Positions 1 through 6,034 of a stretch of DNA of 6,747 nt are shown here, piece by piece. Positions within the stretch are counted from its first letter, which is position 1; every line of letters begins with the position of its first letter. Position numbers and translations under genes: made by a program. The DNA is from Nitrososphaerota archaeon (GTDB lineage: Archaea > Thermoproteota > Nitrososphaeria > Nitrososphaerales > CADDZS01), in the NCBI GenBank assembly GCA_027886785.1, contig JAPCJV010000099.1, forward strand, positions 1-6,747, given 5' to 3'. A model generated the notes under the pieces. That model saw nothing but the letters and a program-made list of their open reading frames with translations, did no database searches and had not been told where the DNA came from.

Positions 1-244
1 ACTTTAGTATAATGTTTCCAGCACTTACTTCGAGCTTTCCTGAAGCTCTCCCGGAAAGCTTTTCGTGCCTTAGAGGAGAGGTGAGCATCACGACGTACTC
101 ATCTCCACATTTGATACATTCAAATCGCGAAATGATTCCCCACGGGCTTTTATCTCCAGTTACGACTTTCCACTCGTGGCTGGCTAATGCTGTTTGAATC
201 TCAAGATCATCTCGAGGATTGATATCCGATGTATTTTCACACAA
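1..244 (-). CDS. Unrecognised CxxC protein, N-terminal part (runs off left edge)
   Basis: I do not recognise this gene. An open minus-strand frame of 81 codons runs from a TTG (244-242) to the window edge with no stop, so the C-terminus is missing. It opens MCENTSDINPRDDLEIQTAL and carries an ECIKCGDEY segment near residues 42-50, a C-x2-C pair typical of half a zinc ribbon or rubredoxin-like knuckle. The residues after it (VVMLTS, then a basic stretch, then KLEVSAGNIILK) look like beta strands. Composition is protein-like and the opposite-strand alternative is not. The TTG is the only ordinary start between an in-frame TAG a few bases upstream and the conserved-looking part. A TATA-like GGATATCC about 24 bases upstream would fit a leaderless transcript. 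It is divergent from the flavoprotein gene. Any second CxxC pair would lie outside the window, so zinc binding is a guess. Confidence 0.6.
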   Translation of the reverse strand, partial: MCENTSDINPRDDLEIQTALASHEWKVVTGDKSPWGIISRFECIKCGDEYVVMLTSPLRHEKLSGRASGKLEVSAGNIILK

Positions 245-517
245 TTTCTAAATTCAAAAATACTGGATATCCGGACGATTTTAATGAATCGATGATTTTG
301 TATCGGTTCCCAAGATCTAGAAATTGTTTTGATTGGCATGGATTCTCCGTTCTCGCAATTTGTCAGCGTAAATTATGCCAAATCAAAACATGGACTTACT
401 ATCATGGTAGTATCAAATCTTGGAGGTTCCAATTACCTGAAGTTGCTGTCTGCAAACGCGAAACTATTTCCCTCTAATCGCGAAAACTCTGCTGAATCAT
501 AGGAAGTCCCCTGACTT
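245..517. other. Divergent intergenic region
   Basis: This gap separates the minus-strand CxxC gene from the plus-strand flavoprotein gene and should hold both promoters. The only structure I see besides GGATATCC is a direct repeat, CGCGAAA at 457-463 and again at 479-485, with start positions 22 bases apart (about two helical turns). It lies just ahead of the flavoprotein start. No convincing TATA box for that gene was found; AGGAAG at 501-506 is a poor, distant Shine-Dalgarno match. An 82-codon plus-strand reading frame crosses the region but looks non-coding. Confidence 0.5.
265..272 (-). promoter_or_regulatory. Weak TATA-like box for the left-edge gene
   Basis: The palindrome GGATATCC is centred about 24 bases upstream of the TTG start at 244. 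This is the distance expected between a TATA box and the start of a leaderless archaeal mRNA. It is a single short match in an AT-rich gap, so support is weak. Confidence 0.25.
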
Positions 518-1774
518 ATGTACGATGTTATAGTCGTCGGCGCAGGTATCTCTGGCCTACGTTGCGCTGAACTGCTTTCAAGCGAAGGTCTCTCTGTTCT
601 AGTGATTGAAAAAAACATAGGAACAGGAGGTTCTTTCGGGGAAAACCTAGAGGGATTTCCCGAGTATCATTATTCGAAGCTTGTTCTGGACCTCCCTGCT
701 TCCCCCTCAAAAGAATTGGCGCTGGTCTTCGGGGATGGAGATCGAAAAACTTGGTCACGTTTCCGCTTTGAAAATCCCGTAATCAGAATAGTAAAGCGCG
801 GCTCTAGCAAAGACTCTCTGGATTCTAACCTTTTAGAAAGATCGCTAAGAGCAGGCACCACTGTCAGTTTTAACGAAAAATTTTCCGATCTTAATAATAC
901 TAAAACTGGCGGGATAGAAGTTAAGACCACATCTGGTGCCCGGTATGAATCTAAAGTTCTGGTCGCAGCCGACGGGGTGTTTTCTTCAGTCAAAAAATTA
1001 GCGAGCTCTTCCAAGCTTCTCGGGAGGACTGAAGGAGTGGGGTACATCGCTAAGATGAAAGGAGTAGTGGTCAAGAGCTCGGAAATAATTGGGATCTTCA
1101 ACTACCGGCTGGCCCCAGGCGCGTACTGCTACGTCATCGGTTACCCCGAAGGGGACTTTGCTACTGTCGGGCTTACATTGAGGCCTCCCTATACTACGAA
1201 TGCAGTTGGTGAGTACTTTCATTATTTTGTGAGCTATGTTCCCGAAATATTGGGGGCGGCTCAAATGGTAGAGGAGACCCGAGGTTTCGTCACCTTAGGG
1301 TCAAGAGATCGAAAACTCCTCTGGAACCGTTCCGACAATGCAGGATTCAACAATGTTATTTTTGTGGGCGAAGCTGGAGGATTTCAAGATCCCACCCTTG
1401 CTTTCGGGCTGTACCCTGCATTACATTCTGCGACTCTCGCGAGTCATTTCATCGTTAGAGCGATCAAAGCTCACAATCTCCGAATCCTCGATGGATACCA
1501 GAAAGTGGCTAGAGAAGAGCTAATTCAAGATGAAAGGCGCAAGCTGCGTTTTCGGTACCTCCTTGAATCTCTGTCAGGCCAGGAAATCGAGAGTTTGATC
1601 CGAGCTCTCTCGAAGCAGCCGGAGAAAGTGGAAAGAATGCTCACGACTGGTAACTACGTATCCAACGTCGCAACGACATTTTTGAAGACCTTAATCAAAA
1701 ACCCCAGCCTGCTGGCGATTCCCGTAAAGTACTTGCAAACGCAACGGGCCGTCCATTCAAGGGACCAGTCCTAA
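518..1774 (+). CDS. FAD-dependent oxidoreductase, geranylgeranyl reductase superfamily
   Basis: This 418-residue flavoprotein belongs to the large group of geranylgeranyl reductases and related FAD monooxygenase-fold enzymes, which in archaea typically saturate isoprenoid chains of membrane lipids or quinones. The N-terminus holds the FAD-binding Rossmann fold: VVGAGISGL (residues 6-14, GxGxxG) with the ribose-binding acid E31 in LVIEK. A second FAD motif, LVAADGVFSSVKK, is at 148-160. APGAYCYVIGYPEGD (199-213) matches the family's PxxYxWxFP substrate-side motif in degenerate form. The third FAD motif is VGEAGGFQDPTLAFGLYPAL (283-302), where the usual GDA is GEA. The C-terminal 90 residues are helical and basic. 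Length is normal. The ATG at 518 sits directly before the Rossmann strand, so the start is secure. The gene appears monocistronic, divergent from the CxxC gene and convergent with padR. Exact substrate cannot be read; a true digeranylgeranylglycerophospholipid reductase is possible but the motif changes argue for a side branch. Confidence 0.85.
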   Translation: MYDVIVVGAGISGLRCAELLSSEGLSVLVIEKNIGTGGSFGENLEGFPEYHYSKLVLDLPASPSKELALVFGDGDRKTWSRFRFENPVIRIVKRGSSKDSLDSNLLERSLRAGTTVSFNEKFSDLNNTKTGGIEVKTTSGARYESKVLVAADGVFSSVKKLASSSKLLGRTEGVGYIAKMKGVVVKSSEIIGIFNYRLAPGAYCYVIGYPEGDFATVGLTLRPPYTTNAVGEYFHYFVSYVPEILGAAQMVEETRGFVTLGSRDRKLLWNRSDNAGFNNVIFVGEAGGFQDPTLAFGLYPALHSATLASHFIVRAIKAHNLRILDGYQKVAREELIQDERRKLRFRYLLESLSGQEIESLIRALSKQPEKVERMLTTGNYVSNVATTFLKTLIKNPSLLAIPVKYLQTQRAVHSRDQS

Positions 1775-1796
1775 GACTAGAAGTTGTCTGATTTTA
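1774..1796 (+). terminator. Possible terminator between convergent genes
   Basis: Overlapping the last base of the flavoprotein stop codon, AGAC (1774-1777) and GTCT (1786-1789) can pair over an 8-base loop, followed by GATTTTA. The convergent gap is only 34 bp, so transcription must stop close by. The stem is very short and this is a weak call. Confidence 0.2.
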
Positions 1797-1808
1797 GCAC
1801 TCGAGAAT

Positions 1809-2114
1809 CTACAAAGAGGTGCTCAACTTGGCAATCGTTCTCGATAGCATGCCGATGTCCGTGGTGAGTTTAGAACGCCCTCTCTTCGTTAGGGAGTACA
1901 TCTTGCGTCGATCGGTCTTACTTTCTTTCCGGGAGAGGTACCCCTCTTTATGAAGCTCGGAAAGGGTCGGATAGATGGTTCCGAAACTCACGTTCATGTC
2001 AAAGTGGGTTTTGAACGCTTTTCGAATCTGATAGCCGCTCTGGTTACCCATCTTGATGAGAAACAAAAATTCATCCAGAGTGGACAAGCGTCTTGAATCG
2101 TTAAGTGTCGCCAT
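1809..2114 (-). CDS. PadR-family winged-helix transcriptional regulator
   Basis: A 101-residue DNA-binding protein made almost entirely of the PadR winged helix-turn-helix domain. The family signature is clear: LDEFLFLIKMGNQSGYQIRK (residues 13-32) forms the first helices, SFGTIYPTLSELHKEGYL (43-60) is the recognition helix region with the typical GTIYPTLxxLxxxGYL, and the wing follows with RKMYSLTKRGRSKL (70-83). After the wing comes one short helix (84-99), presumably for dimerisation; the longer C-terminal domain of larger PadR proteins is absent. PadR proteins usually repress their own gene and neighbours and respond to small hydrophobic ligands. The ATG at 2114 is the natural start; a TATA-like element lies about 30 bases upstream, leaving almost no leader. 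It is transcribed alone, in the same direction as the phosphoesterases upstream but 369 bp from them. Targets and ligand are unknown. Confidence 0.9.
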   Translation of the reverse strand: MATLNDSRRLSTLDEFLFLIKMGNQSGYQIRKAFKTHFDMNVSFGTIYPTLSELHKEGYLSRKESKTDRRKMYSLTKRGRSKLTTDIGMLSRTIAKLSTSL

Positions 2115-2140
2115 TGCGCACGCCTATACCATGCTAATAT

Positions 2141-2153
2141 CAAAATATATCGG
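2141..2153 (-). promoter_or_regulatory. TATA-like promoter element of the padR gene
   Basis: On the minus strand this reads CCGATATATTTTG. The AT core (2150-2142) lies 28-36 bases upstream of the padR ATG, which suits an archaeal TATA box with a very short leader. The CGATATAT part matches the elements ahead of phosphoesterase 1, so it could also be part of an autoregulatory operator. Confidence 0.45.
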
Positions 2154-2442
2154 TCAAACTGGCCCAAGCCCTAAAATTCAGGCCGCCATAATTTCTTGAC
2201 TTGTCTGAAGTATTCCGTAACTGCGAAAATATTACGCATAATGATCGATATAGTTTACGGAGATTTAATCTCTAGAGATAAATCGGGGAGATTCGATTTT
2301 AGTACGGGATCGTTTTCTCAGCTACTGACTCTGAAAATTGCACCACAAATGAAAATGGGATATTTTTGCTATTTCACCAATCGAAATTATGGATTTGGAC
2401 GTATTACTAGCTCCGGTTGCAGTGTCGATGAAACCCAGGGCG

Positions 2443-2448
2443 AAAAAA
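2443..2448 (-). terminator. Oligo-T tract downstream of phosphoesterase 1
   Basis: On the coding strand a run of six T lies about 36 bases after the phosphoesterase 1 stop codon, following a G/C-rich stretch. Archaeal RNA polymerase terminates at T-rich tracts without needing a hairpin. The tract is short, so this is only a candidate. Confidence 0.3.
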
Positions 2449-2483
2449 TCCGAGCCCCGACCCCCATTATGGATCTGAACTTT

Positions 2484-3965
2484 CTAATCCGCGGGATCGC
2501 CGTTTCCGCTGTAACTCAAGGCCTGAGTCTGCGACTCATTGATTCCCGCATTAGGATCGTAAACCGTTAGATTTTGTGGGATGTTTACGGCGCTGAAAGT
2601 ACACGCTGGAGGATTGCAGGAATTTAGAGGATACGTCACACCCGTAGAAGCGAGGACGAGGGGATGTATTGTTTGTGCAAAATTCAGCATGTAGAAAAGT
2701 CCACAGCTCATAGTAGTTGCGCATCCTGTCGGACCTATTTGACCTGCATCCCGGGCAGTCAGAGAAGATAGGCCCCAGTTATATTCGATCGTACTCAAAA
2801 AGGCGGAGAAGTCTTCTTGCGAAGGTCCTCCAACCATCACTCCCGATCTTGAATAAGGCGAGATCGCAATCAGCGGGACTCTGAACCCATCCCCTGCCTG
2901 ATCCAGCTGGGTTGGAATTACTCCATCATAGTATCCGCCCCAATCATCCCAGGTCAAAAAGATGACAGTAGAGGACCACTCTGGGCTTTTTTCGATCAGA
3001 TTGATCAACGAGGAAACATATTGCTGCCCGGCTGCCCAGGTACCCTGTCCTGGGTGATCGCTCACCTGAGGCTCCGGTTCTACCCAAGATACCGAGGGGA
3101 GAGTGTTGTTCTTGATCACATTTTGGAGGTCTTTCAGATTCCCGAGGCTATTGCATTCAGGTTGATTCGCCTGAATTTGTTTGAAATCCGTCAGCCCTGA
3201 CCAGAGGCCATCGAAGCCCCCATGATTGTGTGCGTTGATGTAATTTCGTGTGTAGTAAGTGCCAATGTAACCAAGACTGCCCAGGGTTAGGGGACAATTT
3301 AGGGCGTCATTCCAGTTGTATTGATAGTACCCCCAAGGGATTCCGGCATTTGACAGGGATAGGCCGATCTGGGGAAAGGTGAGATTGTATGTAGTATCGC
3401 ACACTATAAGACAAGTAGATGCATATGTACCGGCCTGACCTGCAACTGCAAACAGGTGATTGGTCAGACTGTAGCTCATTGCGCTCGAATAGAAATTGTA
3501 ATTCAGAGTGTAATAGGACGCGTAATCCCAATAGTATGGGAGGATCTTTCCGTCGTAATATGCCATGGGGAAATTCTTTGCGCCGGTCGGCATTATTTTT
3601 ACGAATCCATTCATCAATCGATTGTTGTACGCCTTCAGCGCGGCTCCTCTTGTGTGGGGAATGTCCTGCCCTTGTATAGTTGACTGCTTTGAATCTGCGT
3701 TCCATGGATAAATGCATGGCTTAGCTGCAGGGGGATTCATAGGCATGCAGGTGTTCAGGTTTTCTGCGTACCCCGAAGGTAAATTAGGAAAAGTGCCAAA
3801 CATGTTATCAAAAGCATGGTTTTCCTGCATTATGATCACGATGTGCTGAATCGGGGTATTGGCCGAAGGAGCCTGAGAGACTAATCCCGAAGTATAGCGC
3901 TCGTAACTGGACGCTGAGAAAACAAGCAAAAGAGCTATGAGAAAGCCAATGATCGCAATTCTCAT
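2484..3965 (-). CDS. Secreted phosphoesterase (phospholipase C/AcpA-type), paralogue 1
   Basis: A 493-residue exported member of the phosphoesterase family that includes bacterial phospholipase C and acid phosphatase AcpA, which hydrolyse phosphate mono- or diesters outside the cell. Numbering is from the ATG at 3965. MRIAIIGFLIALLLVFSASS is a Sec-type signal peptide. [20 protein letters not shown] (41-60) carries the metal-binding E48-N49 and the family FD signature. An HT pair (104-105), SYSLTNH (164-170, probable nucleophile region), VSDHPG (301-306) and TWDDWGG (338-344, acidic metal ligands D340-D341) follow in the family order. The usual DHV after TWDDxGG is DGV (347-349). Several cysteines and N-x-S/T sequons suit an extracellular protein; no C-terminal anchor is visible. 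A TTG two codons upstream (3971) is an alternative start; ATG gives a complete signal peptide. It lies downstream of a same-strand paralogue, with its own likely promoter. Substrate is unknown; phosphate scavenging is the simplest role. Confidence 0.85.
   Translation of the reverse strand: MRIAIIGFLIALLLVFSASSYERYTSGLVSQAPSANTPIQHIVIIMQENHAFDNMFGTFPNLPSGYAENLNTCMPMNPPAAKPCIYPWNADSKQSTIQGQDIPHTRGAALKAYNNRLMNGFVKIMPTGAKNFPMAYYDGKILPYYWDYASYYTLNYNFYSSAMSYSLTNHLFAVAGQAGTYASTCLIVCDTTYNLTFPQIGLSLSNAGIPWGYYQYNWNDALNCPLTLGSLGYIGTYYTRNYINAHNHGGFDGLWSGLTDFKQIQANQPECNSLGNLKDLQNVIKNNTLPSVSWVEPEPQVSDHPGQGTWAAGQQYVSSLINLIEKSPEWSSTVIFLTWDDWGGYYDGVIPTQLDQAGDGFRVPLIAISPYSRSGVMVGGPSQEDFSAFLSTIEYNWGLSSLTARDAGQIGPTGCATTMSCGLFYMLNFAQTIHPLVLASTGVTYPLNSCNPPACTFSAVNIPQNLTVYDPNAGINESQTQALSYSGNGDPAD
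2679..2821 (-). repeat. Near-identical block shared with phosphoesterase 2 (copy 1)
   Basis: Aligned by hand without gaps to 4406-4548, this 143-bp block has 10 mismatches (93% identity), and 2679-2735 (57 bp) matches without a difference. It encodes the segment from QEDF to YMLNF (about residues 383-429). Conserved segments outside the block are only about 70-75% identical in DNA, so it stands out as a recent exchange. Confidence 0.85.
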
Positions 3966-3975
3966 ATTCAATTTT

Positions 3976-4036
3976 CGATATATCCAAAAACCGATTCAAC
4001 CTCCATACTATTAACAGATCTGTTTTGGATATATCG
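3976..4036. repeat. 14-bp perfect inverted repeat with GATATATC core
   Basis: CGATATATCCAAAA at 3976-3989 is the exact reverse complement of TTTTGGATATATCG at 4023-4036, with 33 bases between the arms. The left arm ends only 11 bp from the phosphoesterase 1 ATG, too close to be its TATA box, so at least that arm is better explained as an operator half or an RNA/DNA hairpin arm. The right arm overlaps a second palindrome, AACAGATCTGTT (4013-4024). Confidence 0.75.
4023..4036 (-). promoter_or_regulatory. Candidate promoter/operator of phosphoesterase 1
   Basis: Read on the minus strand this is CGATATATCCAAAA. An archaeal TATA box centred near 4031 would put transcription start near 4005, leaving a leader of about 40 bases to the ATG at 3965. 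GGAGGTT on the minus strand (4004-3998) falls at that predicted start and is too far from the ATG to act as its Shine-Dalgarno site. Confidence 0.35.
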
Positions 4037-4183
4037 GAATTCGATTAGTGCGGGGGCCAATAGCAAACATATTGAAATCTGGACCTTGAACTATGTCTAT
4101 CAAGTAAATGGGCCTAATCATTTTTCCTTTTTTGACACACGCATAGAGCAGATTCACTTTCTGAGCTTAACCCGCAGGTTGTC

Positions 4184-4194
4184 AAGAAAATAAT
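4184..4194 (-). terminator. T-rich tract downstream of phosphoesterase 2
   Basis: The coding strand reads ATTATTTTCTT about 25-35 bases after the phosphoesterase 2 stop codon. Such T-rich stretches serve as archaeal terminators. It would separate the two tandem genes, in keeping with each having its own promoter. Weak evidence. Confidence 0.25.
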
Positions 4195-4219
4195 CCAGAC
4201 TTATGCCCTAAAAGAGTCT

Positions 4220-5677
4220 CTAATCGCTTAGATCATCGCCATTAACCGTGTAATTGTTATTGCCGATCTGAATAGCCGAGTTTGCAATTGGGGTGATCTG
4301 ATACGGTTGTTGCATCGGACCAAAATGGCACGACGCGCATGTTTGATATGGATAAGTAGCGAGCGATGTTGAGGGAAGCATAAGAGGGTGGAGGGGCGTC
4401 TGATTAAAATTCAGCATGTAGAAAAGTCCACAGCTCATAGTAGTTGCGCATCCTGTCGGACCCATTTGACCTGCATCCCGGGCAGTTAGAGGAGATAAGC
4501 CCCAGTTGTATTCGATCGTGCTCAAAAATGCGGTAAAGTCCTCTTGCGTTTGGGCGTGACCGGTCTGCCCGTAAAAGATCCCGCGGATCGCGTAGGGGGA
4601 GAGAACTATCAAGGGCACACGGAAACCGAATCCGTATTGATCAAATTGGAATGGCTTGACATGGTCTGCATATCCTCCAAAGTCGTCCCAAGTTAGGAAA
4701 ATCACTGTAGATTTCCACAAAGCAGCATTAGACTCTACGGCGTTCACCAGCTTTGCAACGTATTCCTGCCCCTGCGGCAAAGTCGCCGTTGGTCCTGGAT
4801 GATCGGAAACCCCACCGTATGGAGTGATCCAAGAAACATTTGGCAGGGTTCCGTTTGCGACTGAAGACAGGTAGTCGTTCACGTTGAGGATGTTGTGACA
4901 CGTAGCCTGATTCAGCTGAATTTTAGGAAAGTCTGGCAGTACATTCCAGTACCCCGGAGACGCAACCGTTTTGCATTGAGACGAGTGTCCAAAATTCCCC
5001 GCATAGTACGCCCAAGAGATGCCATATTGCTGCAACTGGTCTATGATTGTCGTGTATTGTAGATTTGTTACTGGAGGGCAATTCTGGCATCCCCCACTTT
5101 GCCCCGAAACCATGTACAAGTGATTGGGGTAGGAGTAAGACAGTTCAGACGAGAAAAAGTTAGCATCCAGAGTGTAATACTGTGCATAATCCCAGTAATC
5201 GGGGAGGGTCTGTCCCGTGTAATAACTCATTGAGTACCGGGCATTGGTCTTGTGCCCGGGATATGCAGTTGCCACAAACGCATTCATGAGACCTTTATTG
5301 TAGGCGCTATGAGAAGCAGTCCATGTGTGCCCCATATCCATCGCTTGAATCTGAGAGGACATGCTATCCCCATTCCAAGGGCAGACTTTCCCGAGGGATG
5401 GATTGGTCAAACTGTACTGTTCACACGGTAGCGCACTCTCGTTGTACGCAGCGGTGAGACCCGGGAACGTTCCAAATAAATTGTCGAAAGCGTGATTCTC
5501 CTGCATTATTACGATAATGTGCTGTATCGGAGTGGTCCTCTGACCTGGCTGAGCTGCGAAGCTGCTGGAGAAAACGGGAAAGTTGGTCAGTAGCACAATC
5601 ACCGCACCCAAGGCGATTATCGCGGTCGAACCGAGGGTCATAGCTGTTTTTCTTTTCGGGTTAGGTTCCGTGTTCAC
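4220..5677 (-). CDS. Secreted phosphoesterase (phospholipase C/AcpA-type), paralogue 2
   Basis: A 485-residue paralogue of the downstream gene and the more canonical of the two. A basic n-region (PKRKTAM) and hydrophobic stretch (residues 14-40) form the signal peptide. [20 protein letters not shown] (53-72) holds E60-N61. HT at 117-118, SYSYPNH (180-186), VSDHPG (290-295) and [12 protein letters not shown] (329-340) with D331-D332 and the intact D338-H339 complete the expected catalytic and metal-binding set. CQNC (197-200) and CASCH (447-451) suggest disulfides, and several N-x-S/T sequons fit surface glycosylation. It probably hydrolyses extracellular phosphomono- or diesters. The start is a GTG (5677) with a GGAG four bases upstream; the ATG at residue 13 would also leave a usable signal peptide. 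It is divergent from the propeller gene and lies 254 bp from paralogue 1. Both proteins end in a similar NGD..D tail. Substrate cannot be told from sequence. Confidence 0.87.
   Translation of the reverse strand: MNTEPNPKRKTAMTLGSTAIIALGAVIVLLTNFPVFSSSFAAQPGQRTTPIQHIIVIMQENHAFDNLFGTFPGLTAAYNESALPCEQYSLTNPSLGKVCPWNGDSMSSQIQAMDMGHTWTASHSAYNKGLMNAFVATAYPGHKTNARYSMSYYTGQTLPDYWDYAQYYTLDANFFSSELSYSYPNHLYMVSGQSGGCQNCPPVTNLQYTTIIDQLQQYGISWAYYAGNFGHSSQCKTVASPGYWNVLPDFPKIQLNQATCHNILNVNDYLSSVANGTLPNVSWITPYGGVSDHPGPTATLPQGQEYVAKLVNAVESNAALWKSTVIFLTWDDFGGYADHVKPFQFDQYGFGFRVPLIVLSPYAIRGIFYGQTGHAQTQEDFTAFLSTIEYNWGLSPLTARDAGQMGPTGCATTMSCGLFYMLNFNQTPLHPLMLPSTSLATYPYQTCASCHFGPMQQPYQITPIANSAIQIGNNNYTVNGDDLSD
4406..4548 (-). 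repeat. Near-identical block shared with phosphoesterase 1 (copy 2)
   Basis: Partner of 2679-2821, covering about residues 378-424 (44 of 47 aligned residues identical). The perfect 57-bp run is 4406-4462. Identity drops sharply on both sides, at the NF/NQ boundary and just upstream of QEDF. Confidence 0.85.
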
Positions 5678-6034
5678 TCTACTCCGGAATCGCTATACCA
5701 GCTAAAGCCTTGGTACCGTATTTGTGCCTTCATACCGAACATCGAGATATGACTTTGAGCGAAAATCAAATTAAAGTAACAAACTTCGGGAGTTTCCGAA
5801 TGAGGCGAACGACCCGAAAAGCAACCCCTTGAGGTTAGCCTTAATTTGTTGAATTTGCGGCACATTTACCCTAGAAAATGGCCCTCCTCGAAAACTTAAG
5901 TTAAACCTGCCAATTAGAACACTGAAAACAATCAATTGGAACCATTGCAAACTAGTGCAAGACTTTTGGCGACCTATCGGTTTTTGATATATCAGAAATA
6001 AAAAGACTGCTACTATTGGGATAGAATTAAACTC
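5678..6034. other. Divergent intergenic region with short palindromes
   Basis: This 357-bp AT-rich gap holds the promoters of phosphoesterase 2 (leftward) and the propeller gene (rightward). For phosphoesterase 2, GCTTTAGC near 5701-5708 on the minus strand is a weak TATA candidate about 26 bases from the GTG. Short symmetrical elements include AACTTAAGTT (5893-5902), CCAATT/AATTGG (5910-5915 and 5934-5939) and TTGCA/TGCAA (5945-5949 and 5956-5960), the last about 25-40 bases upstream of the propeller TATA box. A 63-codon minus-strand frame (5674-5865) overlaps the phosphoesterase 2 start but has no protein-like features. Confidence 0.45.
5981..5995 (+). promoter_or_regulatory. TATA-like promoter of the propeller gene
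   Basis: TTTTTGATATATCAG is centred about 46 bases upstream of the TTG start, predicting a transcript with a leader of about 20 bases. Apart from one G it matches the GATATATC element ahead of phosphoesterase 1. Confidence 0.5.

Larger units (their letters stand above)
2115..2483. other. Intergenic region between padR and phosphoesterase 1
   Basis: A 369-bp AT-rich gap holding the padR promoter, the 3' flank of phosphoesterase 1, and a perfect 12-bp palindrome ATCTCTAGAGAT at 2268-2279, with two more pairs beyond one mismatch (2265-2282). A plus-strand open frame beginning with TTG at 2196 extends 124 codons into the antisense of phosphoesterase 1. It has no recognisable domain and is treated as chance. 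I see no RNA gene here. Confidence 0.5.

Noticed and set aside
229..477. 82-codon plus-strand reading frame in the left intergenic region
   Set aside because: It overlaps the start and promoter of the better supported minus-strand gene, has odd composition rich in Trp/His/Arg/Cys with no domain-like pattern, and no promoter.
670..1101. 143-codon minus-strand frame
   Set aside because: It lies wholly inside the flavoprotein gene on the opposite strand, and the plus-strand protein has clear family motifs.
2196..2570. 124-codon plus-strand frame beginning with TTG
   Set aside because: Its last 29 codons are antisense to phosphoesterase 1, no domain or signal is recognisable, and the region reads as AT-rich spacer. 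A real gene using the padR TATA palindrome in reverse is not fully excluded.
3307..3717. 136-codon minus-strand frame within phosphoesterase 1
   Set aside because: It is a shifted-frame shadow of the phosphoesterase gene, with Arg/Ser/Tyr-rich random composition.
3976..4036. Intrinsic terminator hairpin for phosphoesterase 2
   Set aside because: The arms lie about 180-240 bp beyond that gene's stop, are AT-rich with a 33-base loop, and sit at the promoter of the next gene; a T-rich tract closer to the stop is a better terminator.
2679..4548. Insertion sequence or mobile repeat as the cause of the duplicated block
   Set aside because: Both copies lie in the same frame of homologous genes at the same protein position, without terminal repeats or a transposase, so paralogue conversion explains them.
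5674..5865. 63-codon minus-strand frame overlapping the phosphoesterase 2 start by 4 bp
   Set aside because: The overlap looks operon-like, but the sequence is low in protein-like pattern and occupies the expected promoter region.
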